Notes: generated by a model from the sequence alone, not told the origin. 64,000 nucleotides of DNA from Halorhabdus rudnickae (GCF_900880625.1 NZ_CAAHFB010000001.1:1860001-1924000); one strand, 5' to 3'; shown: positions 7,868 to 17,109, counted from the first letter of the stretch. Numbers and translations: made by a program.

Positions 7868-9772
7868 TCAGCCCCTCAACTCGATGGTGTCAACCGGACA
7901 CGGATCGACACATTGGCCACAACCGATACAGGCCGCAGGATCGATCTCGTGGACCTCGCCAGCCTCCCCGGAGATGGCGCCGACCGGACAGGCGTCCTTA
8001 CACTGCTGGCACCCGATACACTCGTCCGGGATGATCTTGTACGTGCCCGCGTGTTCGCCGCTGCCGAGTTCGCAGTCTCCCGCTGGGCACTCTTCGTCTT
8101 CGACGTGATTGCGATATTCCTCTTCGAAGTAATCCAGCGTACTCATCACCGGATTAGCTGCCGTCTGGCCGAGTCCACAGAGCGACATTTCTTCCATGGA
8201 ATCGCCCAGCGAGCGTAGCTCCGAGATGACGTCGGGATCGGCCTCCCCGGTGGTCATCGCCTCGAGCATCTCGAGCATCTGTTTGGTGCCGTACCGGCAG
8301 GGCGGGCACTTCCCACATGACTCGTCGACGCTGAATTCCAGGAAGAACCGCGACTGATCGACCATGCACGTCGACTCGTCCATGACGATCATCCCCCCGG
8401 AGCCCATCATCGAGCCCAGTTCCATCAGCGTCTCGTAGTCGATGGGCGTCTCTGCATGTTTACGGGGAATTACACCGCCGGAGGGACCGCCAGTCTGGAC
8501 GGCCTTGAACTCGCCGCCAGTGGTGCCACCACCGATCTCGAAGACGACCTCTTCAAGGCGAGTCCCGAGAGGCACCTCGACGAGACCGGTATTCTCGACG
8601 TCACCGGTGACCGAGAACACCTTCGTTCCGCCGGACTCCTCGGTGCCGATGTCGGCGAACCACTCGGCACCGTTGCGGATGATCGCCGGGACGTTCGCCC
8701 ACGTCTCGACGTTGTTGACGTTGGTCGGCTCGGCCCACAGCCCCTCGTCAGCAGGGTACGGTGGGCGCGGTTTAGGCATTCCGCGGCCACCCTCCAGGGA
8801 GTTGATCATCGCGGTCTCCTCGCCACAGACGAAGGCGCCGGCGCCTTTCTTGATCTCCAGATCGAAGCTGAAGCCCTCGCCGAAGATATCCTGACCAAGC
8901 AATCCGGCTTCTCGGGCCTGTTCGATGGCGTTCTGGAGGCGATCGATCGCCAGGGGGTACTCAGCGCGAACGTAGATATAGCCCTTCTCAGCGCCCACAC
9001 CATAGCCGGCGATGGTCATCCCCTCCAACACTGCGTAGGGATCGCTCTCCAGCAGCGTCCGGTCCATGTACGCGCCGGGGTCGCCCTCGTCGGCATTGCA
9101 GATGAGATACTTCAGATCGGCGTCGTTGCCGGCGAGGAACTCCCACTTCATGCCCGTCGGGAACCCACCACCACCGCGACCGCGGAGCTTCGATTCCTTG
9201 ATCTCCTCGATGACGTCCTCGGGCGAGTGTTCCGAGAGGGCTTCCCAGAGTGCGAAGTAGCCGTCCCGAGCGACGTACTCTTCGAGGCTATCGGGATCGA
9301 CGAGCCCACTGTTGCCCAGGACGACGCGCTGTTGGGACTCGTAGAACGGGACATCGTCGATGTGCGGAACATCGTGATCGTGCTCGCAGTCCTCAACGTG
9401 GCTCCGAGCAGCGAGCGTGCCGTCTTCGGGTAGCTCGCCATCCTCGATCGCGTCTGCCAGCCGACCCGCCTCGGCCTCGGTAACGTTCTCGTAGATGATC
9501 GAGACGCCATCGGGCCGAATGACTTCGACGAGCGGTTCCCGATCACAGAACCCCATGCAGCCGGTCTGGCCGACGGTAGCGTCGTCTCTCGGGCCAAGTT
9601 CGGCCGACAACCGGCCGTAGACCTCGTCGGCCCCTGCGGCCTTGCCACAGGACGACATACCGACCAAGACCTTGACTCGATCGGGGTACAGCGACTGTTC
9701 GCCCTCGGCTTGCAGGTCGGCCAGATCCTCTTCCGTCCGGACACGACGTGCTTCGGTGAGTACAGTTGCCAT
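7868..9772 (-). CDS. hoxF: HoxF/HydB-type NADH-binding subunit with C-terminal 2x[4Fe-4S] ferredoxin domain
   Basis: The 634-residue diaphorase subunit should hold FMN and bind NAD(H). Order of domains: thioredoxin-like [2Fe-2S] domain (Cys42, Cys72, Cys76), NuoF core with the NADH-loop GRGGGGFPTGMKW (198-210) and FMN loop NADEGDPGAY, SLBB, the SCGKCPPCRYG [4Fe-4S] site, then an extra ferredoxin domain with Cys585-595 and Cys615-625. That added domain is typical of HydB in HydABC-type complexes and is absent from ordinary cyanobacterial HoxF. It sits 12 bases after hoxE and has a GGAGG site. Confidence 0.92.
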   Translation of the reverse strand: MATVLTEARRVRTEEDLADLQAEGEQSLYPDRVKVLVGMSSCGKAAGADEVYGRLSAELGPRDDATVGQTGCMGFCDREPLVEVIRPDGVSIIYENVTEAEAGRLADAIEDGELPEDGTLAARSHVEDCEHDHDVPHIDDVPFYESQQRVVLGNSGLVDPDSLEEYVARDGYFALWEALSEHSPEDVIEEIKESKLRGRGGGGFPTGMKWEFLAGNDADLKYLICNADEGDPGAYMDRTLLESDPYAVLEGMTIAGYGVGAEKGYIYVRAEYPLAIDRLQNAIEQAREAGLLGQDIFGEGFSFDLEIKKGAGAFVCGEETAMINSLEGGRGMPKPRPPYPADEGLWAEPTNVNNVETWANVPAIIRNGAEWFADIGTEESGGTKVFSVTGDVENTGLVEVPLGTRLEEVVFEIGGGTTGGEFKAVQTGGPSGGVIPRKHAETPIDYETLMELGSMMGSGGMIVMDESTCMVDQSRFFLEFSVDESCGKCPPCRYGTKQMLEMLEAMTTGEADPDVISELRSLGDSMEEMSLCGLGQTAANPVMSTLDYFEEEYRNHVEDEECPAGDCELGSGEHAGTYKIIPDECIGCQQCKDACPVGAISGEAGEVHEIDPAACIGCGQCVDPCPVDTIELRG

Positions 9773-9784
9773 ATTGAATCCCTC

Positions 9785-10345
9785 CTAGCGGTACTCCTCG
9801 ATGACTTCGTCCACGTCGTCGGGCTGGACGTCACCGTAGACTTCGTCACCGACCATCACGGCCACAGCCAGGCTACAGGCACCGATACAGCGGACGTGAT
9901 CGACGGTGAACGTCCCGTCGTCAGTGACCTCGTCGAGCTCGACGTCGAGTTCGTCACAGAAGGCTTCCGAGACCTCGTCGGCACCTTTCACGTGACAGGC
10001 CGTTCCCGTACAGACCTTGATGGTGTGCTCGCCACGGGGCTCCATATGGAACTGCGAGTAAAAAGAGGCCGTCCCGTAGACGTGCGCCATCGACGTCCCG
10101 GTGTGTTCGGCTATCAGTTCCATCGTGAATTTCGGTAAGTAACCGTACTCCTCCTGGACGTCCTGCAAGGCCGGGATAACACCCTCCTGGGCGGTAGGGA
10201 CGTCTACGAGGATCTCCTGGACCGTCTCGATCTCCTCGTCACAGACGTCCGCCACCTCTGCGTCGGCCGGAATGATGCCCGAATCCGATCCGACGTCGGA
10301 TGCATCCGACCCCAGTGACTGTTTCACTCGCTCTAGGGTTGCCAT
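9785..10345 (-). CDS. hoxE: HoxE/HydC-type [2Fe-2S] thioredoxin-like subunit
   Basis: A 186-residue NuoE homologue and first gene of the hydrogenase operon. It carries a helical N-terminal bundle (PTAQEGVIPALQDVQEEYGY) and a thioredoxin-like [2Fe-2S] domain with the cysteine pairs KVCTGTACHVKG and RCIGACSLAV. It transfers electrons from the flavin subunit. About 275 bases lie between its ATG and the divergent gene at 10622, enough for promoters in both directions; no obvious operator is seen there. Confidence 0.92.
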   Translation of the reverse strand: MATLERVKQSLGSDASDVGSDSGIIPADAEVADVCDEEIETVQEILVDVPTAQEGVIPALQDVQEEYGYLPKFTMELIAEHTGTSMAHVYGTASFYSQFHMEPRGEHTIKVCTGTACHVKGADEVSEAFCDELDVELDEVTDDGTFTVDHVRCIGACSLAVAVMVGDEVYGDVQPDDVDEVIEEYR

Positions 10346-10621
10346 TCTAGGTGAATATTACCTCGACATCCTGTAAAGGAATGTACCGTATTCTCATCGG
10401 TTGAAAACATCTATGTTAGAATGTGAGGGATTGGGGAAGAATCGAGATCTATATCGAATAATGCGGAGTTCATCGGACACGACACGCCCGAAAAGAGAGG
10501 GTTCTGATTCCTTCTAATGGTTTGAAGAAGAATTACAATCAATTATCGGCTTCACGAAAGCGGTTCGATCGGCCGACGTCGGCGTCTGGATGGGAGAGCG
10601 AAGGCAGCCCAGGAAAACGTT

Positions 10622-11659
10622 ATGGAGATACCCGCGGAACAGGGCGATGTGACACTCCCTCGCCGGACGCTCGCGCTCGTCGGATTGCTGGGGTTGTTGA
10701 GCGTCTTGGCTGTGTTCACACTGTGGCGAGTCTTCGGAACCATATTCTTCGCCGTCACGGTCGCGTACGTCCTCTATCCGGTTCGGCAACGACTGGTGCG
10801 CCGAGGGATTGGACCGCGGATCGCGGCGGCGGCAAGTACAGCGATCGCGTTCGGCTTCGCTGCCGTCGTGGTCACTCCCATCGCGTACTCGCTGTACGCT
10901 CGTCGGTCGGCGTTCTTCGAAATGGTGGCCAGCCTTCCACAGGAGTTCTCCGTGACGTTCCTGGAGACGACGTACTCGATTGATCTCTCGACGGTAGTGA
11001 CGACAGCCCGAAATCTCGCCGCCGACGTGGCGATCGATGCAGCCAGTGCCGCGCCGGTCCTCGCCCTGAAGTTCTTCCTGTTCGTCCTGCTGGTGTACGC
11101 ACTCCTGTTGAAGCCGAAGATGCCCGCTCGCGCGCTCAGACGGACAGTTCCGCCGAACTATTACGATGTCGTCGAGGCACTCCACGAACGGCTACGAGAC
11201 ACACTCTATGGGTTGTACGTCCTCCAGGGCGCAACGGGCCTGGGGACGTTCGTCCTCGCGCTGCCGGTGTTTTTCGCGCTGGGATACGACGCCGCGATCA
11301 CGCTCGCGGTGCTGAGTGGCATTTTGCAGTTCATTCCCATCATCGGCCCGAGCGTGCTGATCGGCGTCCTCGTCGTCATAGAAGTCCTTGCAGAGAACGT
11401 CACACAGGCCGTTCTCGTGGCCGTTGTTGGACTGGTCTTTGTCGCCGGGCTGCCCGACATACTCGTCCGGCCGCGACTCTCGGAGATCGCCGCCGATCTG
11501 CCCGGGAGCCTCTATTTCATCGGGTTCACTGGCGGGGTCCTCACAATGGGGGCGATCGGTATCATCGCCGGGCCGATCGTAGTGGCGCTACTGTCAGAGA
11601 GTGTGGAGCTGTTGGCGAACGAACGGCTCCCCGCCAACGGAGAAAGTCCGTCCGAGTGA
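10622..11659 (+). CDS. AI-2E family transporter (PerM/UPF0118-like membrane protein)
   Basis: A 345-residue polytopic membrane protein with about eight hydrophobic segments and the long soluble loop after the third that is typical of this family (about residues 95-165). The C-terminal half has the conserved FALGYDAAITLAVLSGILQFIPIIGP and GPIVVAL signatures. Members export small molecules or act as sodium/proton antiporters; the substrate here is unknown. It is divergent from the hydrogenase operon and convergent with the rhodanese at 11706. Confidence 0.8.
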   Translation: MEIPAEQGDVTLPRRTLALVGLLGLLSVLAVFTLWRVFGTIFFAVTVAYVLYPVRQRLVRRGIGPRIAAAASTAIAFGFAAVVVTPIAYSLYARRSAFFEMVASLPQEFSVTFLETTYSIDLSTVVTTARNLAADVAIDAASAAPVLALKFFLFVLLVYALLLKPKMPARALRRTVPPNYYDVVEALHERLRDTLYGLYVLQGATGLGTFVLALPVFFALGYDAAITLAVLSGILQFIPIIGPSVLIGVLVVIEVLAENVTQAVLVAVVGLVFVAGLPDILVRPRLSEIAADLPGSLYFIGFTGGVLTMGAIGIIAGPIVVALLSESVELLANERLPANGESPSE

Positions 11660-11705
11660 AAGTCCGTCCCAAGGAGTCGCGAGTAGCGAGTCCCGGACCG
11701 CCGGA

Positions 11706-12482
11706 TTACTCGACTGTCTCGACCGGCTCGCCCGCTGCCTCCCACTCCGTGAGGCTCCCCTCGTAGAAGGCCAGGTCATCGTAGCCGAGGTCCCGGAGAA
11801 CGACGTAGGTATGACTGATCCGTCGGGCGGTGTTACAGTAGAGGACGATCCGCTTTTCGGGCGTGATCCCCCGCGATTCGAGGATCGCCCCGATCTCGTC
11901 GTCGGGTTTGATGCCTCTGGTGTCGTCCTCGACGAGGTCCCGCCAGTCCAACTGGACCGCCCCAGGGATGTGTCCCTCCTCGTACTCCCATCGCTCGCGG
12001 GTGTCGACGATAACCGCGTCGCCATCGATTGCCGCCCGGACGCTCTCTAAGTCGACCAGCGGGGACTTGCCCGGACGTTCGATCTCGTAGTCGGAGGCCG
12101 TCACGTCCGGGACATTGTCGGTCGTCGGATGTTCGCGCTGCCAGGCGCTGAAATCCCCATCGAGCAGGTGGAGGCAGTCCGGATCGTGTCCATACAACTC
12201 GGCAGTCACGAGAAAGCGAGCAGCGAAGACGCCGTGGGTGTCGTCGTAGGCGACGATCTCCTCGTCCGGGGCAATCCCTGCTTCCGAGAGCAACCCAGCG
12301 AAGACGTCCGCGCCGGGTAACATCCCTTCGTCGCCCTCGCTGGCCCGGAATGCATCGAACGGAATCGAGACGGCACCGGGGAGGTGCCCGATACCCTCGT
12401 ACTCCCAGGCATCCCGAACGTCGACAACGTGGACGTTCGGCAGTCTGTCTGCGAGCCACTCCGCAGCGACGATGTCGGTCAT
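11706..12482 (-). CDS. Tandem-rhodanese sulfurtransferase
   Basis: A 258-residue protein with two rhodanese domains. The N-terminal domain (about 1-125) has VRDAWEYEGIGHLPGA but no active-site cysteine (VAYDDTHG). The C-terminal domain has the active loop VLYCNTARR, whose Cys would carry the persulfide. This is the usual arrangement for thiosulfate or mercaptopyruvate sulfurtransferases. The loop differs from the CRxGxR form of the divergent neighbour at 12748, so the two may use different donors. The start at 12482 removes an arginine-rich, non-conserved extension. Confidence 0.82.
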   Translation of the reverse strand: MTDIVAAEWLADRLPNVHVVDVRDAWEYEGIGHLPGAVSIPFDAFRASEGDEGMLPGADVFAGLLSEAGIAPDEEIVAYDDTHGVFAARFLVTAELYGHDPDCLHLLDGDFSAWQREHPTTDNVPDVTASDYEIERPGKSPLVDLESVRAAIDGDAVIVDTRERWEYEEGHIPGAVQLDWRDLVEDDTRGIKPDDEIGAILESRGITPEKRIVLYCNTARRISHTYVVLRDLGYDDLAFYEGSLTEWEAAGEPVETVE

Positions 12483-12747
12483 TGCCGAAACTTGGCTGGC
12501 CCGTGATTTCAACGTGTGGGCGTCACCCCTGGCTGCCAGTGCTCCGAGATAGCGGTAACTTTTTCTGGGTCGTCCGCTCCTCTCGGGCCAGCGCCGCCGG
12601 ACCGGCAAGATAGCACGCGATGTCGAGGGTCCGACCGCCTGGCTTGGGTCACCCCAACGGCAACACCTGCCCCTAGGGGAAACGAGTGGCCGTACCTGCC
12701 GTTACGTCAGCGTCTTTATGGGTCCCGCCTGTAGGGAAGAATGCAAC

Positions 12748-13602
12748 ATGACTGAGTACGCAAACGACGTTCTCGTCTCGGCGGATTGGGTCGAGGACAA
12801 TCTAGACGCATTCGAGAGTGACGATCCCGAGCACCGACTCGTGGAAGTGGACGTGGACACGGAGGCCTACGAGGAGACCCACGCCCCCGGCGCGATCGGG
12901 TTCAACTGGGAGACCCAACTGCAGGACCAGACGACGCGGGACATCCTCAGCAAGGACGAGTTCGAGGACCTGCTGGGTTCCCACGGCATCAGCGAGGATT
13001 CGACGGTCGTGCTGTACGGTGACAACTCCAACTGGTTCGCGGCCTACACCTACTGGCAGTTCAAGTATTACGGCCACGACGACGTGCGCCTGCTCGACGG
13101 CGGCCGCGAGTACTGGGTCGAAAACGACTATCCGACGACGAGCGAGGAGCCGGACTTCTCCGCGGTCGATTACGACGCCAGCGGCCCGCGCGAGTCCATC
13201 CGTGCCTATCGCGAAGATGTCGAGAACGCCATCGAGCGCGGCCTGCCGCTCGTGGACGTTCGGAGCCCCGAAGAGTACAGCGGCGAGATCCTCGCGCCGC
13301 CGGGCCTTCAGGAGACGGCCCAGCGTGGCGGCCATATCCCGGGTGCGGAGAACATCTCCTGGGCAGCCGTGACCAACGACGACGGGACGTTCAAGGACTT
13401 CGACGAACTGCAGGAGCTGTACAGCGACTACGGCATCGACGGCGACAGCACGACCGTCGCCTACTGCCGGATTGGCGAGCGCTCCTCGGTCGCCTGGTTC
13501 GCCCTGCACGAACTGCTGGGTTACGACGACGCCATCAACTACGATGGGTCCTGGACCGAGTGGGGCAATCTTGTCGGTGCCCCGATCGAGAAAGGCGAGT
13601 AA
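12748..13602 (+). CDS. Thiosulfate/3-mercaptopyruvate sulfurtransferase
   Basis: A 284-residue two-domain rhodanese. The second domain ends in the active loop AYCRIGERSS with the catalytic Cys and the Arg pattern of thiosulfate sulfurtransferases; the first domain has VVLYGDNSNWFAAY without Cys. A TATA-like CTTTATGG near 12712 sits about 35 bases before the ATG at 12748, so the leader is very short. It is divergent from the other sulfurtransferase across about 265 bases, which suggests shared control, though no operator is evident. Confidence 0.85.
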   Translation: MTEYANDVLVSADWVEDNLDAFESDDPEHRLVEVDVDTEAYEETHAPGAIGFNWETQLQDQTTRDILSKDEFEDLLGSHGISEDSTVVLYGDNSNWFAAYTYWQFKYYGHDDVRLLDGGREYWVENDYPTTSEEPDFSAVDYDASGPRESIRAYREDVENAIERGLPLVDVRSPEEYSGEILAPPGLQETAQRGGHIPGAENISWAAVTNDDGTFKDFDELQELYSDYGIDGDSTTVAYCRIGERSSVAWFALHELLGYDDAINYDGSWTEWGNLVGAPIEKGE

Positions 13603-13705
13603 GCGCCAGGCTCGTTCGGGACGGCCACGCCGTCTCGTGATCCCGAACTCTCCGAGTTTCGAGGACATCGAATCGGAACGGCGACCAGTAGGGAGTCGTG
13701 GATAA

Positions 13706-13819
13706 GGGCGAGGCCGAGCAAGCGGAGCGCACGAGGCCTCGGAAAATGCGAGTGGAGAACGCAGTGACCCGCCGAACAGGGCGAGGCCGAGTAAACGAAG
13801 TGAAGGCGGAGGCCTCGAA
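13706..13819. repeat. Two copies of a hairpin-forming GC-rich repeat
   Basis: The words AGGGCGAGGCCGAG at about 13706 and again at about 13779 each precede, within 20-25 bases, a GAGGCCTCG block. CGAGGCC and GGCCTCG are complementary, so each copy can fold into a stem-loop. Copies differ mainly in the loop (GCAAGCGGAGC versus TAAACGAAGTG). They fill the gap between the sulfurtransferase and the small membrane protein. No coding potential is visible. Confidence 0.5.
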
Positions 13820-13874
13820 CCGGAGTTCGCCGGAATACCTGGTTTTACAATACAGGGCGCTCGTTCACTCGGTC

Positions 13875-14099
13875 ATGACCGACGAGAACCCCCTCCGTGA
13901 TCGTCGCGTGCGTGGACTGATCGGCCTCTCGGGCGCCGCCGTCGTGGCGTTCGTCGCGATATTCTTCCTCGAAGGAACGATCCGCTGGGTCGTCCTGGGT
14001 GTTGCACTCCTCGACGCGATCGTGACGCCGTACATACTCGGGAAAGGACTCGAGAACGAGGAAGACGACCCGGACGAAGAGTACGGCTTTTCGACGTGA
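13875..14099 (+). CDS. Small membrane protein, unknown
   Basis: A 74-residue protein with a charged N-terminus (MTDENPLRDRRVRG), two hydrophobic helices (about 14-33 and 35-52) and an acidic tail ending in a short aromatic stretch. The layout resembles small haloarchaeal two-helix membrane proteins of unknown role. TTTTACAATA at about 13842 is a possible promoter element about 30 bases before the ATG. The function is not known. Confidence 0.6.
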   Translation: MTDENPLRDRRVRGLIGLSGAAVVAFVAIFFLEGTIRWVVLGVALLDAIVTPYILGKGLENEEDDPDEEYGFST

Positions 14100-14124
14100 C
14101 CGACGTGCACAAACCGTACCTGGG

Positions 14125-15423
14125 CTAATCGTTGGCCGCGGCGTCGAGACGCTCGACGACGAAGGCCGTCGCGGCCGGGACGGCGCGGGCGTACAGTTCG
14201 ACCCAGGCGAGTTCGCCCTGGAGACGGAGCGGATCGGCGTAATCCTCCTCGATCTGATAGGAGAAGCCGTCATAGGCCGACAGTGCCGGCCGTCCGATCC
14301 TCGCCGCGAGCGATCCGTACTCGGCCGTCCGGATCCCGTCGAGGGCGTCCCGGGCCCGTCGGGCCCCGCGTTCGAGCGAGGCAAGCGTCACGTCGTCCTG
14401 ATAGTCGCCGTCCCGGATTCCCTCGATCGCCGTCCGAAGCGTCTCAATGGCGGCGAGGGCCTCCCCGGCGTCGACCACGCTTGTGGCGTAGGCACCGTCG
14501 TCCCGTTGTTGGGCGAAGGTGTCGTCGGCCCACCGGGCCTCCTGACTAGCGGTCTCGAACAGGGTGTACGCCGCCGTCCCGTCGAGGTCTCGATCGAAAG
14601 CCTCCCGACCGGCATCGAGGAACGCATCCACGGGTTCGCGGGTTTCGGCGACGGCGAACCGGAGCCGGTCGGACGCGGCGATCAGGCGGTTCCACTGTGA
14701 ACGCACGCCCGACCGGGCGTCGAGATACGTCTCCCGGAGGCGACGCATGTCGGAGCAGAGCGCGCCGGCCCGCTCGACGCCTTCGAACGCATCGCCGGCC
14801 CGAAACGGCGTCGCGACCGGGTCGTCAGGATAGAGGGGATCGGGCCTGACCCGGCGGCGAGCCGACGAGAGCATGTTCTCGATCGGCGCGTGAACGAGGA
14901 CCCCCTCCCGGACCGAGTCGGCCCGATAGTCGTGGTCGGCGCTAAAGGAGCCGAGATCCTCCCGGACGAGCCGTCGGCGTTCTCCGAGCGCCGAGTCGTC
15001 GTCATCGCCGGTCGCCGCCCGGTAGGTGGCGGCGACGTTCGCAGCCGAACCGCGACGGCCACGCCAACTCGAGAGCGTATCGAGGGGCCAGGGGTCGGTC
15101 GGACCGTCCGCGAGGTCGCTCGCGACTCGCTCGCGATCGGACCGGAGTTCCTCGGCGATCGCCCCGTTCGGGATCTGCGGGTCCGTCGGCACGGTGTCGA
15201 GGAGCTCTTGTGCGCGCTCGCGGTGCGTCTCGGCCAGCGCGTCGGGGACGGCGACTGGGAACGGCGAGGACGGCCACTCGAGGGCCGGGAAGGCGTCGAG
15301 CGGGACCTCGAAGTCGGGGTGGGTCCTTCCCTCGTCACCGACGAACGGGAGTCCCGAACAGCCGGCCAGGGAGACGAGCCCGGCCGTCCCGAGACCGGCG
15401 AGTACCTGGCGACGGCGCTTCAC
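14125..15423 (-). CDS. Haloarchaeal lipoprotein, unknown function
   Basis: A 432-residue secreted protein. The N-terminus MKRRRQVLAGLGTAG with LVSLAGCSG is a Tat signal with lipobox, so the Cys near residue 22 should be lipidated. The body is rich in Arg, Asp and Ala and appears mostly helical, with no catalytic motif that I recognise. Its ATG overlaps the stop of the gene at 15420 by four bases, so the two lipoproteins are translationally coupled and probably work together at the cell surface. Confidence 0.7.
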   Translation of the reverse strand: MKRRRQVLAGLGTAGLVSLAGCSGLPFVGDEGRTHPDFEVPLDAFPALEWPSSPFPVAVPDALAETHRERAQELLDTVPTDPQIPNGAIAEELRSDRERVASDLADGPTDPWPLDTLSSWRGRRGSAANVAATYRAATGDDDDSALGERRRLVREDLGSFSADHDYRADSVREGVLVHAPIENMLSSARRRVRPDPLYPDDPVATPFRAGDAFEGVERAGALCSDMRRLRETYLDARSGVRSQWNRLIAASDRLRFAVAETREPVDAFLDAGREAFDRDLDGTAAYTLFETASQEARWADDTFAQQRDDGAYATSVVDAGEALAAIETLRTAIEGIRDGDYQDDVTLASLERGARRARDALDGIRTAEYGSLAARIGRPALSAYDGFSYQIEEDYADPLRLQGELAWVELYARAVPAATAFVVERLDAAAND

Positions 15424-16079
15424 GCGTCCTCACCCCCACCAGCGGGCGTCACGTCAGCGTCGAAAGATCCCTGGCGGGAGGACGGTCCCGGACGGCACTG
15501 AGAGGACATGCCGCTGCCGCTTCCGGAGGAACTGTCGGCCGCGACCGGGAGACGGATGGCGAACCCCACCGTGTGAACAGTGTCGGTACTGCAGGCGACG
15601 TCGGCCGGACGGGTCCCCTGGCAGAACTGCGTATGTGGATGGATGTCCGTGGATCCGTCCCACTCGACAGTCACCGATCGGAGCCGGATCTCGTGGCACG
15701 CATCGACCGTCTGTGAAGACAGGTACAGCGAGGCCGTCTCGAAGTCGGTCGCACTCGCGAACGTCCGGAGCCGCTCGGCCTCGGGCACGTCAGCGAACGT
15801 GATCCCATCGAGGGCGTCCGAGGAGACGATCACCGAGCGACCGCGTCGGCGATACCGGATCGGAACGTCGGTGTCCGTGGCTGTCGGCGGGTCACCTTCG
15901 GTGAACAACACGGCACCGTCTTCGTTTCTGACGGACGTGACCTCGTAGTCGTCGATCGGGTCGCGATCCGAGCGGTCGTCGATCGTCGCGCGCTCGTCCC
16001 CGGAACCGCCACAGCCGGCGAGGGCGGCGGCTCCCGACGCGACCGCGAGGAGGGCACGGCGGCGGGTCAGATCGGGCAT
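15420..16079 (-). CDS. Haloarchaeal lipoprotein, unknown function
   Basis: A 219-residue product starting MPDLTRRRALLAVASG with lipobox LAGCGG, a Tat-type lipoprotein. Four further cysteines (VDACHE, TQFCQG, VACST, SSQCRPG) are unusual for a haloarchaeal surface protein and could form disulfides or bind metal. The Ser/Gly-rich stretch SSSGSGSGMSS lies near the C-terminus. The start at 16079 was chosen because it places the RRR motif at the normal distance. It is the first gene of a pair with 14125-15423. Confidence 0.65.
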   Translation of the reverse strand: MPDLTRRRALLAVASGAAALAGCGGSGDERATIDDRSDRDPIDDYEVTSVRNEDGAVLFTEGDPPTATDTDVPIRYRRRGRSVIVSSDALDGITFADVPEAERLRTFASATDFETASLYLSSQTVDACHEIRLRSVTVEWDGSTDIHPHTQFCQGTRPADVACSTDTVHTVGFAIRLPVAADSSSGSGSGMSSQCRPGPSSRQGSFDADVTPAGGGEDA

Positions 16080-16205
16080 CGATCCCGATTCGATCACCAC
16101 GCCCAAACGTTTTCTGGACGACTCCGTCGTGGATCACATCGAGCACACGCCGGACGATCACCTCGACGGCTTCGCCGACACCGCAGAAATCGGCTCGCCA
16201 GCCGC

Positions 16206-16310
16206 TCAGAATACGCTGATCCCGTGGGCGTCCTGTGCGTGTTCGATGAGGGCCTTCGTCGTCTCGAAGGGCCCACCACAGCTGCAGGTGTGATATCCCG
16301 GACTGGGTTG
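16206..16310 (-). pseudogene. Relic of a small C2H2-like zinc-finger protein
   Basis: Read on the minus strand, this stretch encodes HTCSCGGPFETTKALIEHAQ followed by DAHGISVF and a stop at 16206. The spacing CxC-(x)12-HxxxxH and the Phe between them match a single-finger haloarchaeal mini-protein. A TAG at 16311-16313 closes the frame upstream and there is no ATG, GTG or TTG start before the finger. So the 5' end appears lost. The rest of 16080-16430 shows no gene. Confidence 0.4.
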
Positions 16311-16429
16311 CTAGCGTGGCGCCGTGTTCGAACGATGGGATCAATCCCTGATGAACGCCGAGGACGAATCCGACGGGTTCTCGGCTTGATCCATCGGATC
16401 GATCACTGTCGACGAGGGGCGACCGATGC

Positions 16430-16870
16430 CTACAGGTTCCCGTAAGCCTCTTCGACGAACTCGCCGGTGTCGGCGATGATCTCGGCCATCGTCTCGTCGT
16501 CGGGCGCCATCCCCACGAGCCGGGCGATCCGCATGATCGAGACGTGATAGACTTCCTGTCGACCCGGTTCGACCTGACGGATGACGACGTTGCAGGGGAA
16601 CAGGCCGCCGAGCCGGCCGTCCGTGGCGTCGAGCGCTCGGTCGGCGACGGCGGGGTTGCACGCACCGAGGACGTGATAGGGCTCGCGATCGGCATTTATT
16701 TTCTCATTGAGCAGTTCCGAGGGTGAGAACTCGGTCGCGATACCGAACCCGGCGTCGACGAACGTCTCGCGGACGTGTTCGACGGCCGCTTCGTGGTCCA
16801 TCTCGAGGGTTGCACGCTTCTCGCCGAGGTCTTCGGCGTCGAGTGCGGTCGGATCGATCGGGAGCGTCAT
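16430..16870 (-). CDS. DUF302 family protein
   Basis: A 146-residue soluble protein matching the DUF302 pattern: MDHEAAVEHVRETFVDAGFGIATEF in pieces, then the conserved YHVLGACNPAVADRAL and LFPCNVVIRQ. The domain is small and alpha/beta; its biochemical role is not established, though members often sit near metal or sulfur genes. The start at 16870 (MTLPIDPTAL) is preferred over a GTG four codons earlier. It shares no operon with its neighbours. Confidence 0.8.
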   Translation of the reverse strand: MTLPIDPTALDAEDLGEKRATLEMDHEAAVEHVRETFVDAGFGIATEFSPSELLNEKINADREPYHVLGACNPAVADRALDATDGRLGGLFPCNVVIRQVEPGRQEVYHVSIMRIARLVGMAPDDETMAEIIADTGEFVEEAYGNL

Positions 16871-16968
16871 GTGTTCGTCCACGGGCGAACGCGAGAAAAG
16901 AGTACGTGTAGCCGGGAGCGCTACCGGATCGGCGAAAGACTGACCTGCTACCCGTCAGATCCCATCGT

Positions 16969-17109
16969 ATGGCGTTCGCTTTCGATCTCACGGTCGCAGT
17001 CGACTCGGCGGTCGAACACTGGCCACTCACGCTCGTAGTCGCTGCGGCCCTCTGGGTCGCGCTCCGCGAATTCGGTCCCGGCCGCAGATTACAGCGGCGG
17101 CTGCGCTGA
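16969..17109 (+). CDS. Possible small single-helix membrane protein
   Basis: An ATG at 16969 opens a 46-codon frame with one hydrophobic helix (HWPLTLVVAAALWVALREF) and an arginine-rich end (GPGRRLQRRLR). The amphipathic, positive-inside layout looks like a real small membrane protein, but no clear TATA box or Shine-Dalgarno site is seen, so the call is tentative. It lies divergent from the DUF302 gene. Confidence 0.35.
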   Translation: MAFAFDLTVAVDSAVEHWPLTLVVAAALWVALREFGPGRRLQRRLR

